Source: Barthelona sp. PAP020
Taxonomy: Eukaryota; Metamonada: BaSk clade
NCBI GenBank assembly: GCA_040182905.1
Contig: JARQWU010000055.1
Location: 1-46,963, forward strand
Reading direction: 5' to 3'
Length of the DNA: 46,963 nt
Made by a program: the position numbers and the translations under genes
The notes under the pieces: model-generated
What the model saw: only the letters and a program-made list of their open reading frames with translations
What the model was told of the DNA's origin: nothing
Database searches by the model: none
Shown: piece after piece, positions 11,701-20,470 of the stretch
Position numbering within the stretch: the stretch's first letter is position 1
Layout of the letters: each line of letters starts with the position of its first letter

Positions 11701-14700
11701 CCAATTTCATTCAAAATAACAATGAATTGATTATAAAGTTGGATGATAATCATTTACACGATGTTTCGATTGTTGAGTATATCAGTTCTATTATTAGTGG
11801 TGTATCTGTAACCAAATTATTTAATCCTGAAGAATTAGAAGGTGTTTCAATGCCTTTAAAGGAAGAAATGCGAAATGAAGGATATAATGGTGGTTTAGTG
11901 AATTATATTGATGAAAGAGTTCGCAAAAATTTGAAATTCTTATTCTGTTTAGATTTCAGAGGTAATGATTTCTCTAACAAAGTCAATACTTTCTCGGCGT
12001 TGTATCAAAACTCAGCTATATTAGTTCTTGAAGGTTGGTCTGATAATACTTTAATGACATTATTTAAACAAGAAGTATTTGGTGATTTGTTGAAGAAAAT
12101 GAAAGAAAAGAATGTTACTTCATCAATTTATGAGTTAATTGGTGAAGAAAATGATTCAGTTGTTGAAATCCAAAATGACATGTCAGCTTTATTCTTGTCG
12201 TTGTACCATTCAATAGGTACTTTTGAAAAGTTCAGTCAAACAACTAATTTTGCATATGAATCTTTCGCAGAAACTATTCGTGTTTATGACGCTCAATCCA
12301 AAAATGAAGAATCTCAAACTTTTTCTGAAAAGGTTGAAATCCCGGCTATTTCACCAACCCATTTTATTAAGTGTATCACCAATATGAAGAGTTTATTGGC
12401 AAAGCATTGGGTTGATGTTGAAGATCAAATGACTAGATTAGGCTTAGGTTTAAGCAAATTGAGAGAAACTGAAGTTCAAGTTGGTATTATGCAAAAAGAT
12501 GCTGCCGAACAATCTAAAATTTTAAGTCAGAAGCAAGAAGAAGCCGCCACTGCTTTGGAACAAATTAAGATTAATATGGCATTGGCAAATGAACAAAAGG
12601 CTGCTGCTGAAAAATTGTCCACGTATTTGAATGGTGAAGAAGCAAAAATTAATGCTGAAAAAGAGGTTGCTGAAGCTCAATTAAGTTCTATTGAACCTCT
12701 TATTCAAGCCGCTAAAGAAAACGTTGATTGTATTGAACCAAAGCATTTGAATGAAATTAGATCATTTGCCAAACCTCCTGCAGCTATTCAAGATGTTTTA
12801 CAAGGTGTTATGATGATGCTTGGTTTTAATAACTTGAGTTGGAAAGATATCAAGGGAATGTTGAATCCAAGTATCAAAGAGCGTATTTTTAAATTTGATT
12901 CAAGGTCAGTAACACCAAATCAATTGAAGAAAATTGCAAGATTTATTGAAACCAATGATTCTTCATTTGAAAGTGACAATATTCGCCGTGTTTCTCAAGC
13001 TGCAGCGCCTATGGCTGAATGGCTCAAAGCTCAAGTTGAATATGCAAAAGTTATGGTAAATATTAAGCCTTTGACTGATAATTTGGCAAAATTATCTGCA
13101 TCTTTGGAAGATTCAAGAATTCAATTGAGAGAATGTCAAGAAAAAATTGTTGAGGCCGATGAAAAGGTTGCTGCATTGACGGAAGATTTCTCAAAGAAGA
13201 CTGGAGAAGCTGAAAGATTGAAAGTCAATTTGGAAAAACAAACGAGTCTTTTGAATCGTGCCCAAGAATTGTTGGGCAAGTTATCTGGTGAAAAAGCACG
13301 TTGGGAAAAACAATATCAAGCCTTTGAATTATCCAAGTCAAATCTTTTCCTTAGTGTTATGGTTAGTTCCTGCTACTTTACATATTTATCACAATCTAAT
13401 TTAAAGACCAGGTCATATTTCTTGAAAATGTGGACTGAAGCTCTTGGTTTTGAAAACAAGATGCAAGAACCGTTTTGTATTCAAGATTTCTTGTTGAAGG
13501 AATCAACTATTCTGTCATTAAATCTCTTGGGTTTGTTATCAGACAGACTTTCATTGGAGAATTATCTGTCTTTTGCAAATACTGATGGAGTACCATGTTT
13601 AATTGATCCTACTGGATCTATTCAAGCTTTCATTGTTGCTTTGTTGGAAAATCCATTAGAAGATATTATGAAACCTCAATATGATGTTGTTTCTGCTCAT
13701 GATACTTCCTTATTAACGAAGTTAGAATTGGCAGTGCGTTTTGGAAAGACTCTTATTTTGAAAGATGTTTCCACTATCGATACCGTTTTAACACCATTGC
13801 TTAAAGGTATTGTTGTTGAACAAAATCAACGCAAACGTACTTTAGTTGGTGAAAAGTCTATTGACTTGCATGACGATTTCAAATTGATTTTACTGACTCA
13901 AAATCCAAAATTACTTCAAACTTTACCAGATTTTGCCAAAGATTATATTACTATGATCAATTTCTCCATCACCTTTAATGGTCTCATGTCTCAAATTATT
14001 GAAATTGTTGTCGAAAATGAACAACCTGAATTGCAAGAAGAAAAAGTTGAATTGCTTAAAGATGAAGAAACTTTGAAGGCTACTTTGGCCAAACTGGAGA
14101 ATGAGCTGTTACAAAATCTTCAATCTGATAAGCCATTGTTGGAAAATGAGGAATTGATTGAAAATCTCAATCTGATGAAGGTCAAGTCTGCCGAAATTAC
14201 AGTATCTTTGGAAAGATGTGATCTTGTTAAAGCTAATTTAGAAGAACAGAAGCAAGTGTTCACAAATTTCTCAAAGACCACTTCTATTCTATATTTCTTA
14301 ATCAAGAACCTTTTCAGTTTGAATCATGTTTATCAATTTTCGTTACAGTCATTTTTCAGATTGTTTAAGAATACTTTGAAAGAAAAATCAGGTGCTGATG
14401 CAACAGGTGATCGTGCCTTATTGATTCATGCCAGACTTCAATTCTTGAACACTGTATTATTAACAAACGTGTACAATTATCTGTCTGCTGGTATTTTCAA
14501 AGTTGATAGACCGCTGTTTGCTTTCTATATCACTTACGGATTGTATTCTGATGCTTTCCCGCCTAATCTTTATGATTTTATTACCGATCAATGTATATTC
14601 GATCAAACCCTCAAGAATTCATTGAGCAAAGCTAAAATCCCTTCATTTATCAATGATTCAATGATGTTACAATTGGACAAACTGTTTGCCGTATATCCTA

Positions 14701-16811
14701 AGTGCTCTGACATATGGAATAATATTATCTCTGATCAGTCACACTGGACCAATTGGATGGTCTCTCAAAATCCTGAAGACAGTGGAAATGCTTTCTTTAA
14801 CAATTTGGGACCTGTTGAAAGAATCAGCATTGTCAAAATCTTGAGACCCGATAGATTGCCTATTTCTATTCAGAAATTTGTTTTCGGCAAGTTGGGACTC
14901 ACCAGTTTTGAACCTGCTCTTATTGATTTCAAATTGTTAATTGAACGTGATTCTTATCCTCAGCAATTTATCATATACTTGGTTAATCCTGGTATGGACC
15001 CTTCTGATGAAATAAAAAGCAAATTGGAGAATTATTGGACTTCTAGAGGAAAAGAAAATTTCCCGGATCATTTCGCAGAAGTTTCAATGGGACAAGGTCA
15101 ACAACCTGTTGCTTTAGCTGCTATTGAAAAAATGATGAAGAATGGTGGTTTTGTTATTTTAAAGAATTTGCATTTAGTTGTTCGTTGGATACCAGATTTG
15201 CAACAATATTTCCATCAATGTGCCCCAGAATCATTCCATCCTGATTTTAGAATTTTTGTTACAACTGAACCTCGTGGTACAATTCCTTCTTCATTATTGG
15301 ACAATGCAACGAAAATTACCTATGAAGCACCACCTGGAATCAGACAAAATTTATTTTCACTTTACTCATCATTGGTTACTCCTGAAATGCTGATAAACTG
15401 TGGTCCTATTGTTTCAAGATTAATATTTTTGGTTTGCTTTTTACACACGTTACTTCAAGAAAGACGTACATATAATCCTCAAGGTTGGACTCAAACATAT
15501 GAGTTCAACATGTCAAATCTCAAATCAACTGTTGACACTATCATTCATTTTTGTGATTTCATGCTTGACAATCCAAAGGCACTCAATAAAAGACCTACAC
15601 AGAATCACACAACTAAAATTTCTGCAATACCTTGGAAGACCCTTCGAGGAATCGTTACGGAATCTATTTATGGTGGTAAGCTTGATAATGATCAAGATTA
15701 TTATATTCTTAAAGCTTATGTGGAGAACACTATCGATGAGAAGGTATTGTCTGGGGAAAAACCTTTCTTGAAATCAATGCCTCATTTACGTGTACCCAGT
15801 AGTACAAATATATCAGATTATCAGAATATAATTGCTCAACTTCCTTCAAATGATACTCCAATCATGTTTGGATTATCCCCTAATGTGGATCGTTTCATTA
15901 ATGTCACTGAAGCTGATAGATTGATCACTGGTCTACAAACACTTGCAAGAGGTGGAATAGATGTTGGTTCTGGTGATGCATCTCTGAACATCGCAGGACT
16001 TAAAACAGCCTTAGAACCCACACTTCGTATTTGGAATGGATTGAGAAAGAATAATCCCACCAATGCTCCTTCTATCGATCCTGTGACTCCTCTTGATTCT
16101 CTTGTATATCAACAATACCTAACAAGTGTTTCATTATTCAATTTGGTTGATGGAGATTTCAAACAAATTCAAAAAGTGTTTGATGGAACTTCTGTATTAA
16201 CTGCAGCATTACAAAATGTTATTGGATACCTTGCAAAAGGCGATGTGCCAAGAGCATGGACAAAACGTTGGTGGGGTCCTGAAGGCATTAATAAATGGAT
16301 GGATTCATTCATAGCAAAAGCTACTATGTTGAAACAATATGTTAATCGTATTCACAGTCATTTATCTGGTAATAATGACAGTTGTGGATTGTTAACTGGT
16401 GCTGTTGAGTTACATGCTTTCTTACAGCCTGCTTCTTTCTTAAAGGCTCTTCATCAAACCGCAGCTCGTGGATTAGGTGTCACTGTTGAAGAGTTGCACT
16501 TCAGAACATCATGGACACAACCTGATATTAGTGTTTATGCTGAACTAACTAATTTGTATATTCAAGGAGGGTTATTCACCAGTAAGGATGTTACTGATTG
16601 TTTGCCAACTTCTGCTGCCACATCTTCTTTGAATTCTTGTTATTTATATTTCACAACGGATATTGAAGAGGACAGTAATATCATTCAAGTTCCTGTATAC
16701 ACAGATATTACCCGTGAAGAATATCTATTCAATGTCATCATGCCCAGTTCTGTTCCTGCTGACAAATGGCATTTGGCAGGACTTGCTGTTTTATTGATAA
16801 ACAAAACATGA
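2718..16811 (+). CDS. DYNC2H1: Cytoplasmic dynein-2 (IFT dynein) heavy chain
   Basis: A 4697-residue uninterrupted frame with full dynein architecture: long N-terminal tail and linker, then an AAA+ ring. AAA1 P-loop GPAGTGKTES is at residues 1858-1867, followed by NCDEGIDYRSMGR and LVKCGAWGCFDEFNRL near 1909. The CDEGID and LVKCGAWGC signatures fit dynein-2 better than dynein-1 or axonemal chains. AAA2 P-loop is GPSLSGKTT (from 2176) and AAA3 is GQPASGKNT (from 2538). AAA4 is PPGLGRTT (2951-2958), with Arg replacing the Walker Lys. The antiparallel coiled-coil stalk with the microtubule-binding tip spans about 3230-3540, then AAA5, AAA6 and a C-terminal domain ending with ADKWHLAGLAVLL. Family members are about 4300 residues, so this one is longer. 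It should power retrograde intraflagellar transport, which implies a flagellum. Confidence 0.92.
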   Translation: MDADSLGVCKQFITTSIINNFGLLEVPNVEDIRESLNNQEELVGFIENPSIITLHAFVSMVENNLQVLLSHSVEISGGLSHLMIIKNSIVPLTPQTIVQNLTITTISSSPKASLFNLLKNVYTPMLTGDSKLSMLLQELTIGLSDSSARESFDGDMSGIMNPSDEISFWLNLQQKGSQLTEIQRQQSSRFSTIFEPVSSNLLSIETLDLPVLLEFLDDLQDVLQDLYSNCYPQERMLHFLKILASSVYIRLITLLGDLSIWRNFSGELLLAQRSGDENISKDLIKEKEVIRDSLVLVKSICQKFNTVTTFLTSRLWNNWNSSLFDDECPRVLLKRTPQKKWSNGTFSSKELDLLEERIEAIIGLQNLYEGLCSIILQGDNAVVTAENRSKLFLELFEGFIQINCFHVSEYARKDWVNAVHQFDQGLAKYETELINFIRKSLESDQSIIPVLQELIGYREFLKRRTVLEQVKGLLVNFLGKIKTTVENLQNEYLSFPFTEVYDVWQDYEFCKNITVKNKNEEEITNIQKHSSNFTNEVGFLVQINNSVELINVAYVELLAIIDLKSKSQSSDSYEHPINGIDQDRFMEVAKIVQSFCDLCSRHKQALFNIWLGNVRDNIKHKVIPTSFSGNIMEISSGGNVEEGNIKVNFSDEAVILLSDIRFLQALDFKIPSDLIDVCKNLKKFHSSAVFVKQMANFYNTMSLQMIPSQKTMLLNAALHFENVMTGKKDYGKNEISWDSPDQMKKYINEISEASESLVSLNRKLRRYHELMISKIILLYSLNYFANSHIFRENSSFIRKKVFELYSQKYNIKNWKKHLNWQLHKMVSYQYSNMLSFIIKKLSIETEAADENDFQDIMIDVVVVLNDGQIEFQNLTKSQLKLKYYRELKKILMLPVQFGGIAAKSSDIEPHFKQIIFGQNEKLVTIMKKSTILFKRVDIILNALDEWNFVSKLTNFEEFCSEHLKSSEDYNEFFKTLRNYSKLLNHLPEFIQMSFFKFDLTKFKESIDSSIKHLGDSFLNNLASQIKTQCEKLKHWIESSQQLFKDENEEDDESVSKNKGFEVQKVESLDDIQRITKNLKIIKKDLDEYVLEEVNTINRNNSLLELLVGQNITIQLVVESTMTEFDHFKDLIDSFEALLTEELRSYRQKVNENIRDFEALLLRFAENWNNVKPQNIVFSDVDAVDSTVKLLTAQRTNLNDLQKQEQKIQEELEFFSMETRKFPQIEEVGKEVTQYFDNFNLIAEFNEQFEKLFVQDWFVVRASLFEFEDLINIWTKRLNDMREEMLENMETTNTLSNSGFNSVFQFLFNENLKNYRDVYPILKLITGENFTTTHWSELLVILSIKNKKFKDVTFKDLIDCVKVFFEKEKEIRVLYNRAQGEVMIRDALQELDSWGTSQTFELAEYTNEMLSTNIIKDWNDLFTVVSDNQALLNSLKESPYFPNFEAQILFWEAKIEAIVRLLQNINNIQRKWVYLNPIFLRGSIPKEKKKFKQLNDEILVFFKYFTVNPAIFDVLRFNKLERPDQSLSLSVKSLSERSLPIFTFTNNTVKALEVFQKKLFDFLEEKREIFPRFYFLGDDDLLEVLGQSQNIEVLQTHMKKLFSGISKIVVEAEIDEVDNSEQKKIIEIISSTDEHMLLNKPVWITRGRNTEHLTANLDESGSTDEGLKTYLPVEIWLNELEKVVSETLKELTYECVQQIDLENYPIQSILLSYSVAFTKAVEKKMESPDISSRKSKLEKYKEEISIGMSQYIAVTETCEPLLRMNIKALIFDLVHQLDILQELIEHPDPTAKCFLWNRQLRFYVDKDKTVYCECCDAKFPYGYEYLSHTPKLVHTPLTDKLYLTLTQGLMFGYGGNPVGPAGTGKTESVKQLASIMGLMCIVLNCDEGIDYRSMGRIFTGLVKCGAWGCFDEFNRLDEEVLSAISTQISAIQNSIKNKSPFTELLGKQIPTNPATGIFVTMNPLSKEYQGRSLLPDNLKALFREIKMIKPSLHKIIQNLLFLENYSLEYLPSLTARTVFFFTVVSNQLSPQNHYDWGLRSLKTIIAMAGRLMRNRKTKMKQRLLEEDPELANMTDEDIRDKIQISEQEQSDLIVQAIRMSTVAKLTADDLKTFDQLLRDIFPNVGDEQKLTSNEKIEMVLNEYTFDKLGLTKSPAQVHKVLQVWNNVTQRMGVCIVGPSLSGKTTVWKLLTETLRFCGIDCHIDVISPKSMPRQKLLGNMDLDTREWEDGVLTASGRRAQKRIASLSHLPFASDVIEDLDVEALVLDFKDKGEVPKSRPTIGFCTYVICDGDIDPEWIESLNSVLDDNALLTLPSGERIKFDRSVNFLFETESLLYASPATVSRMGMVFLSELDNDLNAMATTLIKEAKDLRNPVELQDWLENILIPVIIDYTKNHENAFMLPCTPGGLMRAIFPHVRNCTDQQEFLVGLGLGLSPSLIPEARDDFIKTLFQQNKFHTRLPDSQNPLNMSYDTDSRSIEDLAMAWDVNEEEPLDVSEMNCLRRVPTSHMLSYENVLLTWLWNEFDKGDDAISSATLLIGQPASGKNTLFGNVISSIKKDMKENGRSLHLYTLTCSRFTQTADIIEIIKSNTDEVIQGSDLILMPARNSQMVIYLKNFFQLHFDQYGTSEVNEFLFSLLSLGGFYDSKTNEFVHIKNISFVFSSDLGMMGGDSKKLISERLASCVNICYLHFPSKEEIEVVGNELIKQSVHMEENFMQQLVSASVELYFRLNKELQDQNTKYPDYFSFNPRDLISLLLNLDRYELIPTDFIVDKMMLEREAKKEGKSEEAKQLLADQIKKASNMDKKQCLLNAWFNESVVLFENRLTTQMSKHRFLTILTNVFQNRFHSYDVPSINEILFTSVAQYLKEDIVASFTTGDVTLQTNTQTALANKKLIQISRGNLKGLLNYYIKQYYREVSESPIFVTKELLNIFSKIDRHFCHHKDQSLILLTPPGLGRTTAWSLYCFIKQVELYTPYYMRGLNLKYFRNELKQQIVTNFIQNNNELIIKLDDNHLHDVSIVEYISSIISGVSVTKLFNPEELEGVSMPLKEEMRNEGYNGGLVNYIDERVRKNLKFLFCLDFRGNDFSNKVNTFSALYQNSAILVLEGWSDNTLMTLFKQEVFGDLLKKMKEKNVTSSIYELIGEENDSVVEIQNDMSALFLSLYHSIGTFEKFSQTTNFAYESFAETIRVYDAQSKNEESQTFSEKVEIPAISPTHFIKCITNMKSLLAKHWVDVEDQMTRLGLGLSKLRETEVQVGIMQKDAAEQSKILSQKQEEAATALEQIKINMALANEQKAAAEKLSTYLNGEEAKINAEKEVAEAQLSSIEPLIQAAKENVDCIEPKHLNEIRSFAKPPAAIQDVLQGVMMMLGFNNLSWKDIKGMLNPSIKERIFKFDSRSVTPNQLKKIARFIETNDSSFESDNIRRVSQAAAPMAEWLKAQVEYAKVMVNIKPLTDNLAKLSASLEDSRIQLRECQEKIVEADEKVAALTEDFSKKTGEAERLKVNLEKQTSLLNRAQELLGKLSGEKARWEKQYQAFELSKSNLFLSVMVSSCYFTYLSQSNLKTRSYFLKMWTEALGFENKMQEPFCIQDFLLKESTILSLNLLGLLSDRLSLENYLSFANTDGVPCLIDPTGSIQAFIVALLENPLEDIMKPQYDVVSAHDTSLLTKLELAVRFGKTLILKDVSTIDTVLTPLLKGIVVEQNQRKRTLVGEKSIDLHDDFKLILLTQNPKLLQTLPDFAKDYITMINFSITFNGLMSQIIEIVVENEQPELQEEKVELLKDEETLKATLAKLENELLQNLQSDKPLLENEELIENLNLMKVKSAEITVSLERCDLVKANLEEQKQVFTNFSKTTSILYFLIKNLFSLNHVYQFSLQSFFRLFKNTLKEKSGADATGDRALLIHARLQFLNTVLLTNVYNYLSAGIFKVDRPLFAFYITYGLYSDAFPPNLYDFITDQCIFDQTLKNSLSKAKIPSFINDSMMLQLDKLFAVYPKCSDIWNNIISDQSHWTNWMVSQNPEDSGNAFFNNLGPVERISIVKILRPDRLPISIQKFVFGKLGLTSFEPALIDFKLLIERDSYPQQFIIYLVNPGMDPSDEIKSKLENYWTSRGKENFPDHFAEVSMGQGQQPVALAAIEKMMKNGGFVILKNLHLVVRWIPDLQQYFHQCAPESFHPDFRIFVTTEPRGTIPSSLLDNATKITYEAPPGIRQNLFSLYSSLVTPEMLINCGPIVSRLIFLVCFLHTLLQERRTYNPQGWTQTYEFNMSNLKSTVDTIIHFCDFMLDNPKALNKRPTQNHTTKISAIPWKTLRGIVTESIYGGKLDNDQDYYILKAYVENTIDEKVLSGEKPFLKSMPHLRVPSSTNISDYQNIIAQLPSNDTPIMFGLSPNVDRFINVTEADRLITGLQTLARGGIDVGSGDASLNIAGLKTALEPTLRIWNGLRKNNPTNAPSIDPVTPLDSLVYQQYLTSVSLFNLVDGDFKQIQKVFDGTSVLTAALQNVIGYLAKGDVPRAWTKRWWGPEGINKWMDSFIAKATMLKQYVNRIHSHLSGNNDSCGLLTGAVELHAFLQPASFLKALHQTAARGLGVTVEELHFRTSWTQPDISVYAELTNLYIQGGLFTSKDVTDCLPTSAATSSLNSCYLYFTTDIEEDSNIIQVPVYTDITREEYLFNVIMPSSVPADKWHLAGLAVLLINKT

Positions 16812-16885
16812 ATCAAATAAATATAAAAAAAAACACGTATTTATTATTTGAAAGAATAAAGAATAAACATTTGAAACTTAAAATG

Positions 16886-19783
16886 CTATTGATTTTCTGA
16901 AGTGAACATTTCAGAAATACTATAAAGATCATTTCGAAAAAGAATAACAGGAACATTGGAAAAATGAAAATATTGGTCAAAAGCGAATTTTGAAAGAGGG
17001 ACCTGTGAATCTTTTAAAAATTTCAACAAATCAATTTTACTTTCAGTTGTAGCTGCTTTATGAAAAGAACTTTTCAACAAGAGATAGTTGTGCTGAAAAA
17101 ATTTTACAAAGTCAGTACTAACAAAAATACCAGAACAATCTTTTTGCATTGATAACAAGTCTAAACAAGTACTCCAACCATTTGAAAAGAACATAGGTAC
17201 TGTATTTGAACCAAAGAACAAAGTATATATTGTTTCTGAAACCACATTCATTGAAATATATTCAATTGAGTAATTTTTAATTTTTTGCTTTATTTTAGTC
17301 TTTAAATTCATTTGAAACATTAAAGACTCGTAAATTTCAAAAAATATCAAAGTTTCATGAACCAAAACATTTGGATATGTTTCAAAAAAGTTAGCATCAG
17401 TAAAATTTTGAAAAGTTGAACAAAAAAACCAATGATTACCATGTGGACCTAAAGAAATTATAGATTTATAATTTCTCAATTCCTCTTGGACAATTTTATA
17501 AAAAATAAAATTTATGTCAGTAAAATCATTGGTTTTTGAATTATTTTTAAGATCATCATCCTCATATTCGTCAGAAATGATCTTTAAACGAATGATGAAT
17601 AAAATAGAACGTGAAAATATTCTTTCATTCGTAGAAGTACAATTTAACAATGGTTGAAAAAAGGTATCAATGAATAAATTTTTTGGTAAATATTTGTAAG
17701 TTTTTTGTTCAATTTTTTTCAACTGCTGTTCTTGTGCCTCAATTTTTTGAAAATATTGGTCAAATTGAAAAATAAGTAAAAGAAAACTGTAACAAAAACT
17801 GGTTAAAGATATGATAGAGAAATAAAGATGGAAGTTAAGATAAAAAATCATAACAAATATACAAAGTCCAAAAAATAATATTGTGGCAAAAAACATAATA
17901 ATTAACTTATTTCTTTCTAATTTCAATTTATTTCTTAGCAATATGGAAACACTTGATTGTTTGACAAACAGTATTGGAACATATAAAATGCTAGCTAAAT
18001 AAGAATTAGATAATTTATCCAATTTGATAGCATTTATTAAAATTAAAATTGGTAAAAATAGAGAATGACACAATTCAATGATAGTATCAAAACTTTGTGA
18101 AACAGCTTGAGATTTTTGTAAGAAGATAAAGAGATGAAAGAGAAAAATTACAAACAAAAATAAAAAAACGTGTAATACACTCATTTGACAACATTCAGGA
18201 TTAAACACTAAGTAAAACAAAATTACAAAAATTAAAACAAATTGGAATAAATTGACTTTAACAGATACAAAATAATTGCCAATAGAAGTTTTATGTTGAT
18301 GAAGTATTTTCATATAATAAGACAAAGGAAATTCATTTGGTCTGTCTGATTCAGCAGAATATTTCAATATTACTTCAAATAAGTCCAAAAGTAAAGATTG
18401 ATTCAAGTTAATAATTTCCCCTCCTTTATTATAAGAGATATCAATATCATATGCAACCAACTTTTCAATGCCACGATTTTTAAAATGCTCTGAAAGATTC
18501 TTACGATAATTATCCCAACTACTTACATAATAAATAACCTCCATATTTCGTTGCACTACATTAAAATCAGCTTTCCGTAAAAAAGTATGAACAATAGATT
18601 TAGGTATGATGATTTCTCCAAATTTACAATAGGACAACATATTCAAGGCTTTATCGACAACATTTCCATTAATCGTAAAACTACACATATCTTTTCCATA
18701 ACATACGATAGAATAATTGCCATACATTATAGATGCTTTAAATTTCACACTTTCAGGAATAATCTTGGAAATTTTTCCAGCTAACTCTAACAAGGCTTTC
18801 AAAACTTCATCATTATATGGGTGTTTTTTATTGTTAACTCCAGGAAAATGGGGATTTGTTGAACGAAAAAATGGTTTATTATCATGACAAAATGCTGAAT
18901 ATGTTCTAGATCTTTTTGGTGCATAAAAATTTGGATCTTTGATTATGAATAATTGACAGCCTTTAAAAAAAGTTCTTAAAAAACCATAATCAGCTATTAA
19001 TTCATTCATGGGCCAAAAACCACACTTATTATCACCAGGATCAAGAACATAGTTGTTTGTATCGCCAACACCAAATTGAAATGCTGCTAAAATTCCATCT
19101 TTCACAGGATATATGTATTGATCATCCAATATATTCAACTGTTTATCTATACAAGCTGCTTTAGTTTGTGATTTAACTTCTTTTCCACTTAAAAAATATA
19201 ATATGGATGTGTCAAAAGGAGAGAGAAAATTTAACAATAATTCATAAAAAATTTGAACCAACCTTTCATTGTCTTTAATAATTTTACGATCAAATGTCGC
19301 TTGTTCTTGAGAGTGAAGAAAAAAGAAACCTAAAAAAAGACCAAAAATAAAAATTGTTACAAATACTTCAACAGGAAAATGAATGTCGATATGAAAAAAC
19401 TTATAACTATAAGGAAAAATCAAAAATGATAAAGAAACTTTGATTAAATAAAGAAAATCTTTATTTTTGTGTGAAATATATGAAAGATACGTTATTGATG
19501 CCATACTATCAATAAAATGAACATATAAATCATCAAATGCAAATCTTTTTGTCAAAGCAATATGAAAAAAGAATGATATCAAAAAAGAATTGATCAAAGT
19601 TTCAAATAACATTATTTTATGGAACTTGATATATGTTAAAGCAAAAAAAATGGATAAATACAAAGAATGCTGCAAAGAAATAAATGTACATAAAAGTATA
19701 ATCAATTGATTGACATGTATTCCACAAAACAGCAGCATAATAATTATTTGATTGTAATCCTTAAAACGCTTGCTATTCATCAT
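16886..19783 (-). CDS. Twice-six-TM membrane protein with degenerate class III nucleotide cyclase-like domains
   Basis: 965 residues, convergent with the dynein gene and separated from its stop by 74 bases. Layout: five or six hydrophobic segments (about 10-165), a soluble region (165-505), six more hydrophobic segments (about 505-690) and a second soluble region (690-965). This is the topology of animal transmembrane adenylyl cyclases. In the first soluble region, the stretch from FKASIMYG through VVDKALNMLS to GEIIIPKSI lines up with the second half of a class III cyclase domain. In the second, KYLPKNLF followed by SRSILFIIRLKIIS lines up with the start of one. The metal-binding Asp expected near SILFIIRL is absent, so activity is doubtful. 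It could be a regulatory pseudocyclase or receptor. The start is ATG-ATG. Confidence 0.6.
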   Translation of the reverse strand: MMNSKRFKDYNQIIIMLLFCGIHVNQLIILLCTFISLQHSLYLSIFFALTYIKFHKIMLFETLINSFLISFFFHIALTKRFAFDDLYVHFIDSMASITYLSYISHKNKDFLYLIKVSLSFLIFPYSYKFFHIDIHFPVEVFVTIFIFGLFLGFFFLHSQEQATFDRKIIKDNERLVQIFYELLLNFLSPFDTSILYFLSGKEVKSQTKAACIDKQLNILDDQYIYPVKDGILAAFQFGVGDTNNYVLDPGDNKCGFWPMNELIADYGFLRTFFKGCQLFIIKDPNFYAPKRSRTYSAFCHDNKPFFRSTNPHFPGVNNKKHPYNDEVLKALLELAGKISKIIPESVKFKASIMYGNYSIVCYGKDMCSFTINGNVVDKALNMLSYCKFGEIIIPKSIVHTFLRKADFNVVQRNMEVIYYVSSWDNYRKNLSEHFKNRGIEKLVAYDIDISYNKGGEIINLNQSLLLDLFEVILKYSAESDRPNEFPLSYYMKILHQHKTSIGNYFVSVKVNLFQFVLIFVILFYLVFNPECCQMSVLHVFLFLFVIFLFHLFIFLQKSQAVSQSFDTIIELCHSLFLPILILINAIKLDKLSNSYLASILYVPILFVKQSSVSILLRNKLKLERNKLIIMFFATILFFGLCIFVMIFYLNFHLYFSIISLTSFCYSFLLLIFQFDQYFQKIEAQEQQLKKIEQKTYKYLPKNLFIDTFFQPLLNCTSTNERIFSRSILFIIRLKIISDEYEDDDLKNNSKTNDFTDINFIFYKIVQEELRNYKSIISLGPHGNHWFFCSTFQNFTDANFFETYPNVLVHETLIFFEIYESLMFQMNLKTKIKQKIKNYSIEYISMNVVSETIYTLFFGSNTVPMFFSNGWSTCLDLLSMQKDCSGIFVSTDFVKFFQHNYLLLKSSFHKAATTESKIDLLKFLKDSQVPLSKFAFDQYFHFSNVPVILFRNDLYSISEMFTSENQ

Positions 19784-20470
19784 TCATTATTCATAATTAA
19801 TTCACAAAGAATAAAAACTACAAAAGTTAGTAAAAAAAGTTTTCAATTGGATATAATTGCTTTTGCATTTGAAAACTATTTTATCAAAGTAGTTGATTTT
19901 TCAAGATCGTTTACGTTTTTACGCTTTTCCTGAAAAAATCGAAAAAGAGAATTCTTCACTTAACTTATACCAAAATAATTTAATGGAACCATGAAAAAAG
20001 ATTGAATGATATCGATGCAACAAATTAAAAGAAAGAACCCAAACTTGGAGAATATGATAGAATCTGTTCCTAACAGTATTGGACACTCCAATTCTTACAT
20101 CCCTAGTATTAGGATGTGGGCTTTCATTTTAAAAAGAACTAAGGAATTTCCATTAACTTGAATTTTTTTTTTGCCTTGGATTCATTGATGTTTTCCACAA
20201 ACAGAATAAAAAAGATATCTATATGGAATTAATATCATCCAAAACATTTATAAGGACAGTATTTAAGAAGAATCTGTGATACCCTTCCAGATTGGAAAAA
20301 TAATAACTATAAATACCCATAACAAACAAATTCTTTTTAAACTTGATAATTAAGGTCTATTGAATGCAACAGATATATTATCAAAAATGAAGTCCATCAC
20401 CATTGAAAGCATAACATGCAAAAAAGAGAAGCTTGTTTGAAAAAAAACCAGAAATGGAGCAAAGATCATA
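19784..20470. other. Intergenic region without a recognisable gene
   Basis: 687 AT-rich bases between two minus-strand genes. Short open frames (for example 19706-19933) have no recognisable protein character. A small imperfect hairpin lies near 20098-20117 (CATCC then GGATG). I see no tRNA, no snRNA signature and no decayed gene. Confidence 0.4.

Noticed and set aside
20098-20117. Small hairpin in the 19784-20470 spacer as an RNA gene
   Set aside because: The stem is short and bulged and nothing conserved surrounds it.
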